Source: Hanleya hanleyi
Taxonomy: Eukaryota; Mollusca; Polyplacophora; Lepidopleurida; Hanleyidae
Direction: 5' to 3'
Length of the DNA: 64,000 nt
Assembly (NCBI GenBank): GCA_036873755.1
Contig: JAVTVY010025334.1
Location: 1-64,000, forward strand
Shown here: positions 11,514 through 22,103 of the stretch, piece by piece
Position numbering within the stretch: position 1 is the first letter of the stretch
How the letters are laid out: each line of letters begins with the position of its first letter
Notes under the pieces: model-generated
Database searches by the model: none
Told to the model about the DNA's origin: nothing
Seen by the model: the letters and a program-made list of their open reading frames with translations, nothing else
Made by a program: the position numbers and the translations under genes

Positions 11514-14093
11514 GACTCCTCTTCTTTCACTACTCTTTCCATCTCGTGAAATTGAAAGTAGATTTATAGAAAGCACCACACAGCTTCCATCTTTTGTATT
11601 TCAAATCAAGTAGGACTTATACCCCAAAATCTGATAAATCAAAATTTCCCACCCCTTGTCAGTCTTTTGGCTTGAAGTATCATCATGAAAACATTTATTT
11701 TGTACGTATTTTTGGCCAATGGGTCTGTCAATCGGTTAAGTATAAGAATCACAAATGTGACTTGCAGGGTGAGATCTGTGGAAGAATTAATTTTCTTCTT
11801 CAGCGAGAATTCAGTGTAAACACAGAATGCAATAAGTGGAAGAGAGGTAAGTATTCAGCGCAAATAACATTTATTTTCTTCGTAATTTTAGTCAATGGGA
11901 CTGTCCATCGGTTAAGTAGAACCCCAAATACAACGTCAAATTGATCTACATGTGTCAAACAATACAACTGGAGTGATAGTAGCCCATATAAAGTCAAATT
12001 AACCTTAGAAATACAGGAATATGAAATGAAAAATTAATATTGAAAATTATATGATTAATATTTTCCCCTTCTGTACTACATGGGAAAAATAATGGCCTGG
12101 TCTAGTACTGTTGTTTAACACTTGTAAATCAATTTTGAGCTATGTTTGGGATTCTTATACTTAAATGTGTTAAGCCCCATTAACTAAAATAACGTACAGA
12201 ATAAATGTAAATATGTTTTTTTTTCATTTTGCTTTTTTTTCATATCTATTGACAAGTGGGTGAATTTTCATAGCCCTGCTCAAAACCAATGGGAAGAAAT
12301 CGCCAAAGGATTGTGGAAAATTTGATTAATCGTACTTTCGGGTAAAATGACATAGCGGGTACAGTGTTACCTGTTAATTTGTTTGGGGAGGATCGGGATT
12401 ACAGGCAAATTAACCACCGATTAAGAAGTACTAGCCACAATACACATTGTTCAGACACCTGCGGAAAGTGTTAATCCTTTGTCTGACTGCAGATTTCATA
12501 ACTGGCCAACTTTAAAAACTCATTTTCATCAGAAATAAATAATTTCTCCATGTTCGCGTTTTTCTCTAAATGATAAAGTGAAATCTATAGCTAAATAATT
12601 CTTAAAAAACGAAAAATTACTATTTTAAAGTCCGATGACCTCTGGCTAGTAGGTCTCTCGGGTCCTTAAAGTAATGTCATATTGGAATACCGGAGTCATA
12701 GTTTGGTAGAATCCGTCCCGTTTATATCAATATCAGATTTTCACGTAAGAAAGCAAGGGCGTCGTCTTGGTAGTTGAGTGCGAACGTCCCGCTCCCCCCT
12801 CTCAGAGCCTAAAACTTGTGTTATTTTTCTGTATCGGACAGCACACAACTAAGTCCTCCAATAAATGAAGGCAAAGGAAATCAACCCTCTCAGGAAATCC
12901 CGGCGACGTGCATGTAAATAGGGCTAATTTCAATCAGATCTGACCGAAAATGAAACATTCGACCGTCAAATGCGTATCTTGGAGGTTGGGAGAAATCGGA
13001 CTCAGGGTCATAGCCAGGATTTATTGAGGGGTGGTTCGCTTTTAGTTCAAAAGGGCACGTCAGGGGGTTCGCTGTACGGGGAAAAGGGTCAGTTAGGGGG
13101 TTCGCTTCGGTCTGAAAGGGGCATTTGTATGAGAAAAAAAAAATACATTTTTTTTCCAGAAAATCCCCCTTGTTAACAAATGTCGCCCGGTAAATTTCTA
13201 AATGTCATAATTTCATTTTGATGGAAGCTGTGTCGAGTTTTCCAACTGCCAACAGCGAGCTGAAAATCTGAAGATGTGAATCTTTCCATATGTTTTCTTT
13301 TATTTTTTTTTAGATGGAAAGCTGGAATACGGGAGTAGTGTTGAGCTTCCATCTTTCTACTCCCAATTTTACGAGATGGAAAGCTGAAGTGCTCTTCTGT
13401 CACACCATCCTCCATCTTCAGGTCAGTACCACGGCTCTGTCAGATTGTAGAGATATGGATTCCTTCTTGAGTGTGTGAACGGGAATAATCTCTGTTATAT
13501 ATTTTATGTTATGAAATAGTTCTTCAGGGTGTACACGGTGGGATAATTGATGATACTATGCCCTATCTCAGACATAAGTCAGTCGTATCAATCACAATCA
13601 GGGGGAATAACTCTAGTGAACACGTCGCAATCAGGGGGCGATAACTCTCGAGTGGTCTGTTTTAAATTGGAAACCGCAAATTATGTCCACCCAAACCGTT
13701 GAGATGGTGGGATGAATTATTCACTTTGACTAACATCATCGTTGAGCGGCAAGGTAAAATTAGATTGTGGCAGTTGTTGAAATCTTTAAACGACAGTCTG
13801 TTAAAGATGACGTTCCCTCGTCCGACCAGAAAACACTTGAGCAAAAAGTTACGGTTTTGACAAACATCAAACTCATTAATTTATACATTTATATGCAAAA
13901 TTCAATTCGTATTGAATCCATATTGAAAGTTCACTATAACAATTGCAGAGTATATACTATTTTAAAAGGGCGTTGCCTACAGAATTTCGAAATGTCATGT
14001 GAATGCAAAATAATTCTACTACTTTCGGAAGTGATATAAGGGTAGATATGTACTCCTATGTGGCAAAAAATTGTTATTTGAGATAAAGGACCA

Positions 14094-14667
14094 TGTATGT
14101 TTAGTTGGGTAAATGGCCCCAGAACAGGTGCGGTAGATGTGCCAAAAATAAAATATTACATACACAAGAAATTGTTCAGTTAGCATGAAGTGCAATTTTA
14201 TATTGTATACCCAGAAAAGTTTCAAGGCACGGAGTCTCATCATTCAGTGAAATAGTGTATTCGTGCAAAATCGACAATTTTGAGCTGAAAACACCTCATA
14301 TTTCTTTCTATAAACATATGAAGATAAACGATAACCAAAACCAGCTTGATACAGCATACTCCCTGTTCAAATACGTAGTAGTAGACCAAATCTGGTTCTG
14401 GTTATCGTTTATCTTCATATGTTTACAGAGAACAATAGGAATTGTTTTCATTTCAGAATCAACTATTTTGCACAAATGCACTATTTTACGGCCTGTAGCT
14501 CGAAAATCATGAGACTCAGCGCCTTAATTTATTTTCTGAGCATACAATATAATATTGTACTTCATGCCAATTGAACAATTTCTTGTAGTGGAAGTATTTT
14601 ATTTTGGTACTTCTCTATTGCACAGACCTGAGGCCATTTTCCCATCTAAAGATACAAGGTCCTTTAG
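14094..14667. mobile_element. Fold-back element, copy 2
   Basis: Duplicate of the 8019-8605 element within the second 6-kb block. The same arms and loop are present, with scattered substitutions and small indels. Confidence 0.75.
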
Positions 14668-14678
14668 TTATTTAAGAC

Positions 14679-14978
14679 ATGTCTTTACACGTAGCATGTG
14701 TTGGCAATGAAGATATCATGCAACAGTATATGTCACTGTGTGCCAAAGTAAACAGGCTCATCAGGAAATTTGCTTATGCTCTAGTGCTTTTGCTCATATT
14801 CTACCAATTTATAGATAGTTTCTGGAGTATTTTTTTTCCAAATGTGTACTCTCGAAATGTTTGTTATAACAATGCTTTTAGATGGATGATGGGTTTAAAC
14901 AAAAGATTGAGTACTAGTATTGTAATGAATAAGGCTCCAACATTTGATATTCTTACAAGAACATCTGTTTACACTCTA

Positions 14979-15015
<37 letters not shown>

Positions 15016-15269
15016 CATAGTTCGAACATACGTCTTTCAAACATGCATGCTGGAAACAGATTTATAATACTTGTCAAAACTTGTACTTCACTGGAACAAA
15101 CTACTGTACTTGTACCGGTAATTGTTAATTCTGTCTGTCTTTTCTTCTTCTCTTTTCTGCATCTTTATGTCGTTGTTGTTGTTTTTTTTTAATTATTTTT
15201 TTTTTATTATTTTTTTTATTTTATTTTTTTATTGTATGAAGTCTTGATCTGAAATAAAGATTGATAAAG
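14679..15269 (+). mobile_element. LINE 3' end fragment, copy 2
   Basis: Duplicate of 8618-9203. The 113-codon frame (14679-15020) differs mainly in the length of its (AG)n tail, and the AATAAAGATTGATAAAG tail is retained. It carries no RT domain and is inactive. Confidence 0.55.
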
Positions 15270-15439
15270 TAGAAAACAAACAAAGATCCAATTTCCAACG
15301 CCCGTCGAAGCTGTTGACTGTGGGCGTTCAAAGTAAGTATAAAAGTTGGTTATTTGTCCAAGAGTAGAAAACACAGCTTTTTGTAAAGAATTGTAGAAAT
15401 TAAGTTTGACTTCACAAACCTCATAGCTTTTTCTCTATA

Positions 15440-15934
15440 CAGGGTGAGTAAAAAAATATCTACCTGTGGTTTTGTTCATTTATTCTTATGAATATGAATA
15501 TATGAATATAACACATGGAAGGGTACTTCATCTCTCCACTATATTCAGCCATGGTATGTTTTATTCATGGTTATATACCAATGGCGCTCACGAAAGGAAA
15601 GTGCATTCTCTCAATAACACAGAGATGAGTGAACAAAGCAGTTGATGAAGAAACAGGAATGATGTTGCACATTTTTCCAACGCCAAGTAACAACTCTCAG
15701 AGAGAAAGTCTATGCATTTCCACATTATGTAGAGAATGCACTTTCTATCCATGAGCGTCATTGGTATATACACATTATCTGTATGTTTTGTCTATGAATA
15801 AAACACACAATGCGTGGATATAGCACAGAGAGGGAGTACCCTTCGTTGTGTTATATTCATATAGACAATAAATTATATCTTCAGATGAAGAAATCAACAA
15901 AACCACAGATAGATATTTTTTTTTACTCACCCTG
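15440..15934. mobile_element. TA-flanked mariner-like MITE, copy 2
   Basis: Duplicate of the element at 9374-9863, with the same CAGGGTGAG...CTCACCCTG termini and flanking TA (15438-15439 and 15935-15936). Confidence 0.85.
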
Positions 15935-16490
15935 TATAGTCGTCACTACTCCTTTGCGTGTGGTAAGAATTCAAGCCATATCTAGGTTGAAAGAAAGTAA
16001 TCGAAAGTAATCGAACATAGGCCGGCTATCAATAGGTTTGATTCGATCTATCTCTATCGGTACAAACGATTTCTAGCAGCAAGGGAACTATCTACTATCA
16101 GTACCGGTACCGGTTCTTTGAGCGCTAAATTGCACGACGTGACAGATATCTGGCGTTTCCGTTAAAGGCGCCGCAATATATCCGGTCAATCTCCGGAGAG
16201 GATCGTAAAATCCAAAGCTGACAGCAGAGATTTTTAATGGTCCTAGATGAAAGTGTACCTGTGAAGTGTACCCGTGAAGTGTACCCGTGAAGTGTACCTG
16301 TGGAGAAAATATAGATTTTAACATGTACAAGTTAAGGCGTGAGATTTGGGACACAGTTTTGCAATTCCAAACACTGAGTTTCCGTCACGAACATGTCTAC
16401 AGATTATATCTCCCTAGTATAACCGTGGCGTGTCCGACTCCTACTCCTCCTCCTCCTCCTCCACTTTACCCACTGCACAGCGGGTCGCAT

Positions 16491-16968
16491 AGGTGTGGCG
16501 CGGGATAGGGTGCGGCGAGAGACCTGGGGTTTTCGCTACCTGAGATTCCATGGGCCAGGCTTGCACCCTACAGTAGAATGGGTCGACTGCGCATGCGCGA
16601 TGAGTAGTGCGCGATGAGTAGTATAGACAGGGCACGCGATCTCCCTATCCCTATAGGTGTGGCGCGGGATAGGGTGGGGCGAGAGACCTGGGGTTTTCGC
16701 TACCTGAGATTCCATGGGCCAGGCTTGCACCCTGCAGTAGAATGGGTCGACTGCGCATGTGCGATGAGTAGTATAGAAAGGGCACGCGATCTCCCTGTAC
16801 CTATAGGTGTGGCGCGGGATAGGGTGGGGCGAGAGACCTGGGGTTTTCGCTACCTGAGATTCCATGGACCAGGCTTGCACCATGCAGTAGAATGGGTCGA
16901 CTACGCATGCGCGATGAGTAGTGCGCGATGAGTAGTATAGAAAGGGCACGCGATCTCACTATCCCTAT
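16491..16968 (+). repeat. 164-bp satellite array B (~3 units)
   Basis: Three tandem units of the same family as array A, preceded by a TCC run at 16443-16463. Confidence 0.92.
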
Positions 16969-17772
16969 AAACTAACCCATGGAGGTGAATGAACCCATGG
17001 GGGTGAATGAGCCATGGGGGTGAATGAGCACTCGTAACAATAAATCAGCAATAATTCAGGGAGATTTATACATTATTCAAAATTTGGCAGCTATAACTCA
17101 ATTCTGAGCAACAGAAGGTCTACTTGACATCCCTAACTAACGCGGCATGCATATTCATATAGACAATAAATTATATCTTCAGATGAAGAAATCAACAAAA
17201 CCACAGATAGATTTTTTTTTTACTCACCCTATATAGTCGTCACTACTCCTTTGCGTGTGGTAAGAATTCAAGCCATATCTAGGTTGAAAGAGAGTAATCG
17301 AACATAGGCCGGCTATCAATAGGTTTGACTCGATCTATCTCTATCGGTACAAACGATTTCTAGCAGCAAGGGAACTGTCTACTATCAGTACCGGTACCGG
17401 TTCTTTGAGCGCTAAATTGCACGACGTGACAGATATCTGGCGTTTCCGTTAAAGGCGCCGCAATATATCCGGTCAATCTCTGGAGAGGACGTAAAATCCA
17501 AAGCTGACAGCAGAGATTTTTAATGGTCCTAGATGAAAGTGTACCTGTGAAGTGTACCCGTGAAGTGTACCCGTGAAGTGTACCTGTGGAGAAAATATAG
17601 ATTTTAACATGTACAAGTTAAGGCGTGAGATTTGGGACACAGTTTTGCAATTCCAATTACTGAGTTTCCGTCACGAACATGTCTACAGATTATATCTCCC
17701 TAGTATAACCGTGGCGTGTCCGACTCCTACTCCTCCTCCTCCTCCACTTTACTCACTGCACAGCGGGTCGCA

Positions 17773-18408
17773 TAGGTGTGGCGCGGGATAGGGTGCGGCG
17801 AGAGACCTGGGGTTTTCGCTACCTGAGATTCCATGGGCCAGGCTTGCACCCTACAGTAGAATGGGTCGACTGCGCATGCGCGATGTGTAGTGCGCGATGA
17901 GTAGTATAGAAAGGGCACGCGATCTCCCTATCCCTATAGGTGTGGCGCGGGATAGGGTGGGACGAGAGACCTGGGGTTTTCGCTACCTGAGATTCCATGG
18001 GCCAGGCTTGCACCCTACAGTAGAATGGGTCGACTGCGCATGCGCGATGAGTAGTAGTATAGAAAGGGCAAGCGATCTCCCTATCCCTATAGGTGTGGCG
18101 CGGGATATGGTGGGGTGAGAGACCTGGGGTTTTCGCTACCTGAGATGCATGGGCCAGGCTTGCACCCTACAGTAGAATGGGTCGACTGCGCATGCGCGAT
18201 GAGTAGTAGTATAGGAAGGGCACGCGATCTCCCTATCCCTATAGGTGTGGCGCGGGATAGGGTGGGGCGAGAGATCTGGGGTTTTCGCTACCTGAGATTC
18301 CATGGGCCAGGCTTGCACCCTACAGTAGAATGGGTCGACTGCGCATACGCGATGAGTAGTGCGCGATGAGTAGTATAGAAAGGGCACGCGATCTCCCTAT
18401 CCCTATAA
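17773..18408 (+). repeat. 164-bp satellite array C (~4 units)
   Basis: Four tandem units. One carries a small deletion in the CCATGGGCCAGG region near 18145. Confidence 0.92.
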
Positions 18409-18486
18409 ACAAACCCATGGAGGTGAATGAACCCATGGGGGTGAATGAGCCATGGGGGTGAATGAGCACTCGTAACAATAAATCAG

Positions 18487-18877
18487 CAATAATTCAGGGA
18501 GATTTATATATTATTCAAAATTTGGCAGCAATAACTCAATCCTGAGCAGCAGAAGGTCTACTTGACATAACAAATTTTCCTCAACCCGCGATTTAAAGTT
18601 TGAAATTACCCTCCAAACCGTGATTCCGTTAGTCTGAGGATCAAATCCTGGGACGGAATATCTGAAAGATACCTTCTCCAAGCTCTGACACGGTGCACCA
18701 TGCAGTGTTGTTTTAGTCTTGACATCCATGCACGCCTACGCTGACATCAAATCTGATCAAATATAAAAAATTCAAACTTGAAGCATTTTCATTGTGTGGC
18801 GCAATTCGATTGATAGACTTGCTCATTTCCTAGGCCCCTACTGACTACCAACTACCGGTACCCGGTACTTTACCGCG
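18487..18877. other. Host left flank of palindromic element E1
   Basis: Non-coding sequence that recurs almost unchanged at 49440-49824, immediately left of E2. The segment 18635-18676 is an imperfect inverted match (about 85% by eye) to 43777-43816 in the right flank. This suggests a host dispersed repeat on both sides of the insertion. Confidence 0.8.
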
Positions 18878-18883
18878 CACGTC
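18878..18883. repeat. Target-site duplication (left) of E1: CACGTC
   Basis: CACGTC directly precedes the E1 terminus AGTAGTAGGTA. The same hexamer follows the right terminus at 43711-43716. Confidence 0.88.
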
Positions 18884-18975
18884 AGTAGTAGGTAGCAATG
18901 ATTTAAACCCGCATTTTGCCGGGGGAGATAACTCTTGCATCCACCAGGGGGCGCTGTTTCCAGGTTAAAGTATAG

Positions 18976-18980
18976 GAAGC
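18976..18980. repeat. Target-site duplication (left) of the Polinton: GAAGC
   Basis: GAAGC precedes the Polinton TIR and recurs at 31612-31616. The empty site is preserved in E2 near 49921 and, inverted, in the right arm of E1 near 43613-43620. A sixth base (G) may have been lost on the right, since Polintons usually duplicate 6 bp. Confidence 0.82.
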
Positions 18981-19145
18981 AGTAGTATACACACTGGGGG
19001 TACGAGAACAGCTCCCCAAGGGGAGCGAGCAGACGGCGTGGGGGCGCCCCAACACCCTCAAGGGGAGCGCCCCACCCCCTCCTCCGCGCATCAAGCACAT
19101 AAGGATCCACGTAGATAAGTAATTGGCTATTGTTTATCTACGCCG
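18981..19145 (+). repeat. Polinton left terminal inverted repeat (165 bp)
   Basis: Starts AGTAGTATACACACTGGGGG and matches the reverse complement of 31447-31611 without a difference I could find. Similarity stops abruptly after TTTATCTACGCCG. Confidence 0.93.
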
Positions 19146-19225
19146 GAGTGGATGTCGAGTGGATGTCGAGTGGTATCCGCTCCCACGCCGTCTGCTCGCT
19201 CCTAAGATGAAGTGGGCTAGTAAAT

Positions 19226-19501
19226 TCAGAAGGGGTCTATTGCAGCCAATCGCCGAAACTCAGCCTGAAAGACCCGTTGCTTTCGCTGCCAGTCCTTAGC
19301 CTTCTCGCACTCATATCCGCAACCCTGGCACAAAGAGAAGCGATTCGTAACACCCTTTCCACACTTTATGCAGGGCTTTGTGCCACCACCTTTCCGAAGT
19401 CGGGCAAGGTGAACTTTACAATACTCTCCCATACACCTCCGAGCGCAGAGCTCCGTGGAGCTCAAAGTAAGCCATCGGCAGGTGTTTTTACCCAACCTCA
19501 T
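19226..19501 (-). CDS. Small Cys-rich (zinc-ribbon-like) Polinton protein
   Basis: A 91-aa protein from the left end of the Polinton. It has a C-x3-C-x4-C-x2-H cluster (CARRC...YCKVH, residues ~19-30) followed by two CxxC/CxxCG knuckles (PCIKCG at ~43-48 and LCQGCG at ~57-62). This is consistent with zinc binding; nucleic-acid binding is possible but not shown. Similar small Cys-rich ORFs occur near Polinton termini, but I cannot assign a function. The start at 19501 gives a basic N-terminus; an internal Met at residue 24 could also serve. The last codons lie in a 37-bp segment that is repeated in direct orientation near the opposite end (31309-31345). Its transcription runs outward, like its left-side neighbours. 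Confidence 0.65.
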   Translation of the reverse strand: MRLGKNTCRWLTLSSTELCARRCMGEYCKVHLARLRKGGGTKPCIKCGKGVTNRFSLCQGCGYECEKAKDWQRKQRVFQAEFRRLAAIDPF

Positions 19502-19601
19502 TGTGTTGGTATACCCAGTGCAGTTGGCATGTCTAAAAGGAAACCTGATACGTTGGATATCTCGAAACTTGCGAATGTTTTTTCTCGGCGATATAAAGCG
19601 C

Positions 19602-19835
19602 CTACTTCATTATATCGGCAGGGAGGATTCCTTGCTTAATCAGCAAGTCTTTTGTGGCTAAGGCTAGGCCGACGTCGGCAATAAGCATTCCTACGTCATA
19701 GCCGGTGAAATCTAACTTGGGGGCAGGGCCTTTCCAAACAATTTTGCCCAGACGAGCATAACCTATCGCTGAGCCGCTAATGACAGCGGCATGATAGGCC
19801 ATGTTGGCTAGCATTTTACCATCGATCGACGACAT
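19602..19835 (-). CDS. Small hydrophobic Polinton protein
   Basis: A 77-aa ORF lying between the Cys-rich ORF and the 207-aa gene on the same strand. It has two weakly hydrophobic stretches: YHAAVISGSAIGYARLG (residues ~14-30) and DVGMLIADVGLALATKD (~47-63). The second could be a membrane or amphipathic helix. Composition and placement fit a small conserved Polinton virion or membrane-associated ORF, but I do not recognise a named family. The start at 19835 is preceded by about 115 bp without another ORF on this strand. Confidence 0.55.
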   Translation of the reverse strand: MSSIDGKMLANMAYHAAVISGSAIGYARLGKIVWKGPAPKLDFTGYDVGMLIADVGLALATKDLLIKQGILPADIMK

Positions 19836-19950
19836 GTCTTATTTGCAGTGTCAGCCATGGCTTTAACATGATATGCTAATGCGCCGAAAAAGGTTCCGGG
19901 TGGCAGGGGCTGCGCATGGCGTCCTTAATAATCCGCCTGTAGAAAGCAGT

Positions 19951-20574
19951 TTATCGTGATTCTATGTCGATTGCCCTGGCAAACTGTTTCCTTGCTTCCT
20001 CCCTGCCTTGCTTCAGAAGTGCGTTTTTTTCTTCCTGGCTGAGATGGGATGCTTTCAACGATTTAGCCCTGATCGCGTTCTTCATTGCATCATATTTAGT
20101 TTTCTCCGCTAGGATGTGACGGAACTCGCTATAAGAGATCTTGTTATCCACAAGTGCTTGCGAGATAGCATCTGCGATGGAATCCAACTTTGATGACGCT
20201 AGGATGCGAATTTCATCGTGTTTTTTAGCTTTGATGGTCAGGCGTCGAGATATGAACTTGCACGCTATTCCAGCCAAACCACTTGAAAGAGCCGAGACTT
20301 CAAGCGCTACAACAACGGGTGCGGCAATTATAGTCGACAAGAGGCCGACCCCAGTCGCGCCGAGGCCCGAAGCCACTGTGGCAAGCGCAGAGTCAACGCC
20401 ATCTGGAGCATTCACCGCTCTGCGGTATTTTTTGTACAAACTCGACCGAGAATCACGATCTTGGGAGAGTTCATGTTGGATATCACAGATATGCTTTAGC
20501 CTGTAGTCATGCGCGGATTCGGCCTCGTCCAATGTTGGATATAGTCCCATGATAAATCTATATGCTGTTGTCAA
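19951..20574 (-). CDS. Conserved Polinton protein with hydrophobic centre (207 aa)
   Basis: A 207-aa protein. The N-terminal third is charged. A Gly/Ala-rich hydrophobic region follows (residues ~67-107, including VGLLSTIIAAPVVVALEVSA). The C-terminal half is helical and Lys-rich, containing KAKKHDEIRILA and SYSEFRHILAEK. The hydrophobic-core-plus-helical-tail layout resembles an uncharacterised protein common in animal Polintons; this is a recollection of the family, not a search result. It could be membrane-active or virion-associated. Its start overlaps the end of the upstream gene by 17 nt. An alternative start at Met9 (20550) would give MGLYPTLDE and remove the overlap. Confidence 0.75.
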   Translation of the reverse strand: MTTAYRFIMGLYPTLDEAESAHDYRLKHICDIQHELSQDRDSRSSLYKKYRRAVNAPDGVDSALATVASGLGATGVGLLSTIIAAPVVVALEVSALSSGLAGIACKFISRRLTIKAKKHDEIRILASSKLDSIADAISQALVDNKISYSEFRHILAEKTKYDAMKNAIRAKSLKASHLSQEEKNALLKQGREEARKQFARAIDIESR

Positions 20575-21388
20575 GGATATCTAACTCGAGGTTATCCAAG
20601 GGGCGGTTGAACACCTTGAGAGATTTTAAGCCGACGCCTTCAGCTAGGAAGATGTTGCCCACTGTCACATCGTTCCCTACTTTTGTAGTTATGCCCTCTA
20701 ACGACAGATGCACGACAGGCTTATTAACTGCGTTGAGAGCAAAGAAAATCCGCAACTCTTGATCAGCGTGCTTATCAAGCCACTTGATCTGGAGATCTGG
20801 TAGTATGTCCACGAATCTATCGGGAGCGGGAGCGGGCGGTAACAGTATTGCAGCAACGATAGTTGAGTCTGAAGGAAGAGTGGTCAGGGCGGGTAACGAC
20901 GTATTTATTACCAGAGCCCCTCGAGGATCAGTGCTTCTTAAATAGAATTTCCAGTCCTGGAGGTGTATTCTGACGTTGTTTTCAACCGGACTGTAGGACA
21001 GGAATGCCGTACCTCGATTAAAAACCTTTCTCACAAACCCGAATTTATCGACCTGTACTCCCGATTCGACCACATTAAGGTCAATGAGACAGCCCACATT
21101 GTCACTTTCGGCGAGAGTCCATTGTCCTTTTTCCGTTTTAACGAGGCTATATCTCACGTGCGTCCGCGTGTTTCCCGTGTTAATATCTTCAAGGTCTTTG
21201 AAACTTACATCCGTGTTTTTTCCTGGCGTAAGCTTCTTTCGATGGTATAAGCCGTTTCTGAACTGAAAGCCGGATAGGCGGTCATTGTGACCCGCGTCGC
21301 CAAACCCTTCGGTATCCGCGAGATCGCTTAAGGCTAAATCACTGCATCTGGGCCCAGCGGATTCAACCATCGTTGTCATGAACACCAA
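20558..21388 (-). CDS. Unrecognised Polinton protein (276 aa), possibly virion-associated
   Basis: A 276-aa intact ORF placed directly downstream of the penton-like gene, overlapping its 3' end by 26 nt. It overlaps the next gene by 17 nt, an operon-like compact arrangement. It is rich in short beta-prone segments (for example VRIHLQDWKFYLRS and PVVHLSLEGITT) with no transmembrane segment, Cys cluster or enzymatic motif. A structural or receptor-interacting virion protein is possible from position and composition, but this is inference only. The first four Met codons are close together; MVESAGPRC or MTTMVES are alternatives to the first Met. Confidence 0.6.
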   Translation of the reverse strand: MVFMTTMVESAGPRCSDLALSDLADTEGFGDAGHNDRLSGFQFRNGLYHRKKLTPGKNTDVSFKDLEDINTGNTRTHVRYSLVKTEKGQWTLAESDNVGCLIDLNVVESGVQVDKFGFVRKVFNRGTAFLSYSPVENNVRIHLQDWKFYLRSTDPRGALVINTSLPALTTLPSDSTIVAAILLPPAPAPDRFVDILPDLQIKWLDKHADQELRIFFALNAVNKPVVHLSLEGITTKVGNDVTVGNIFLAEGVGLKSLKVFNRPLDNLELDILDNSI

Positions 21389-22076
21389 GAGTTACGCTCA
21401 TATAAGCAGTCTTTACAAGTGTATCTGACCTATCTAACAGGGAGAACGTTAGCTGTGGGGTAGGGCCAGATATTAGTGGCTTATACTGTGGATTAGGGAA
21501 AGAAATGGTTTTTCCGCAGTTTATTCCCTCACCGGTCACAGCTATAGCTCTGAGAAGAGTGGAAGGGTAGGCCACACAAGGGTATGCAGGGCTTGTGCCA
21601 GCCGTCTCCATTGCCTTCCCCACTAGATTGTGCGATGTGCTCACCTCACCCAGGTGAGCGAACACTTCTTTATGGGGTGCTAGTGTGGGGAAGCTGTCGC
21701 CCTGCACTGTCCCATTCAGGATACTGTCAGGATTTGAGAATCCCAGGAGCCGCGCAAGGCCAAACAGTTGTATGCTACTGTCGGTGGTCAACTTCAGTCG
21801 ACCGGTGGCATGGTTTATCTCCAGGTCCGCCCTGTGTGGCTTGAAGACCTCTTTATTAAGGGAACAGACATTGTAATAACCGCTAGGGACAGCCACAAGC
21901 TTTCCGCCAACAGAGAAGCTAGTTCCGGCTGGGACGTTCTCCCATAGTGGGTAGAAAGTGAGCTCGAGCAGTGCTACTTTGTATTGTCCGTTTTGGTTCT
22001 TGAGCGCATGCGTAAGGTCGACTGCTGCGCCATTTTGAATGTTGCTCAGTGTTACAAACATAGTAGCCGGCCACAC
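21363..22076 (-). CDS. Penton-like minor capsid protein (single jelly roll)
   Basis: A 237-aa protein with the pattern of Polinton/adintovirus minor capsid (penton) proteins. These are beta-rich, with an early MFVTLSN strand, a central LARLLGF motif (residues ~107-113) and a C-terminal PTPQLTFSLLDRSDTLV strand near residues 212-228. The C-terminal strand matches the usual position of a late jelly-roll strand. The product would occupy the five-fold vertices of an icosahedral capsid. Translation may start at Met6 (22061). The gene is divergent from the neighbouring + strand gene (ATG 22104), so 22077-22103 probably holds a compact bidirectional promoter. The frame is intact. Confidence 0.72.
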   Translation of the reverse strand: MWPATMFVTLSNIQNGAAVDLTHALKNQNGQYKVALLELTFYPLWENVPAGTSFSVGGKLVAVPSGYYNVCSLNKEVFKPHRADLEINHATGRLKLTTDSSIQLFGLARLLGFSNPDSILNGTVQGDSFPTLAPHKEVFAHLGEVSTSHNLVGKAMETAGTSPAYPCVAYPSTLLRAIAVTGEGINCGKTISFPNPQYKPLISGPTPQLTFSLLDRSDTLVKTAYMSVTLGVHDNDG

Positions 22077-22103
22077 GAAGTGCTAAACCAGCAAGGATTG
22101 CGC

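Larger units (their letters stand above)
11514..17306 (+). repeat. Tandem segmental duplication, copy 2 (~5.8 kb)
   Basis: This is a direct repeat of 5455-11513. The junction with copy 1 lies inside a satellite composite unit: GAATCGAACATA continues into GACTCCTC at 11514, where other units continue into GGCCGGCTAT. This suggests the duplication used satellite sequence as one breakpoint. Confidence 0.88.
15935..18486 (+). repeat. Composite satellite block 1b (two higher-order units)
   Basis: Two consecutive composite units follow the order described for 9864-11513. The second begins at the truncated MITE end near 17157. Each has the GTGTACCYGTGAA minisatellite, a TCC run, a 164-bp array and the CCATGGGGGTGAATGAG minisatellite. 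Confidence 0.88.

Noticed and set aside
19277..19639. 120-codon + strand ORF and overlapping 68-codon ORF
   Set aside because: Antisense to the Cys-rich gene; no domain recognised.
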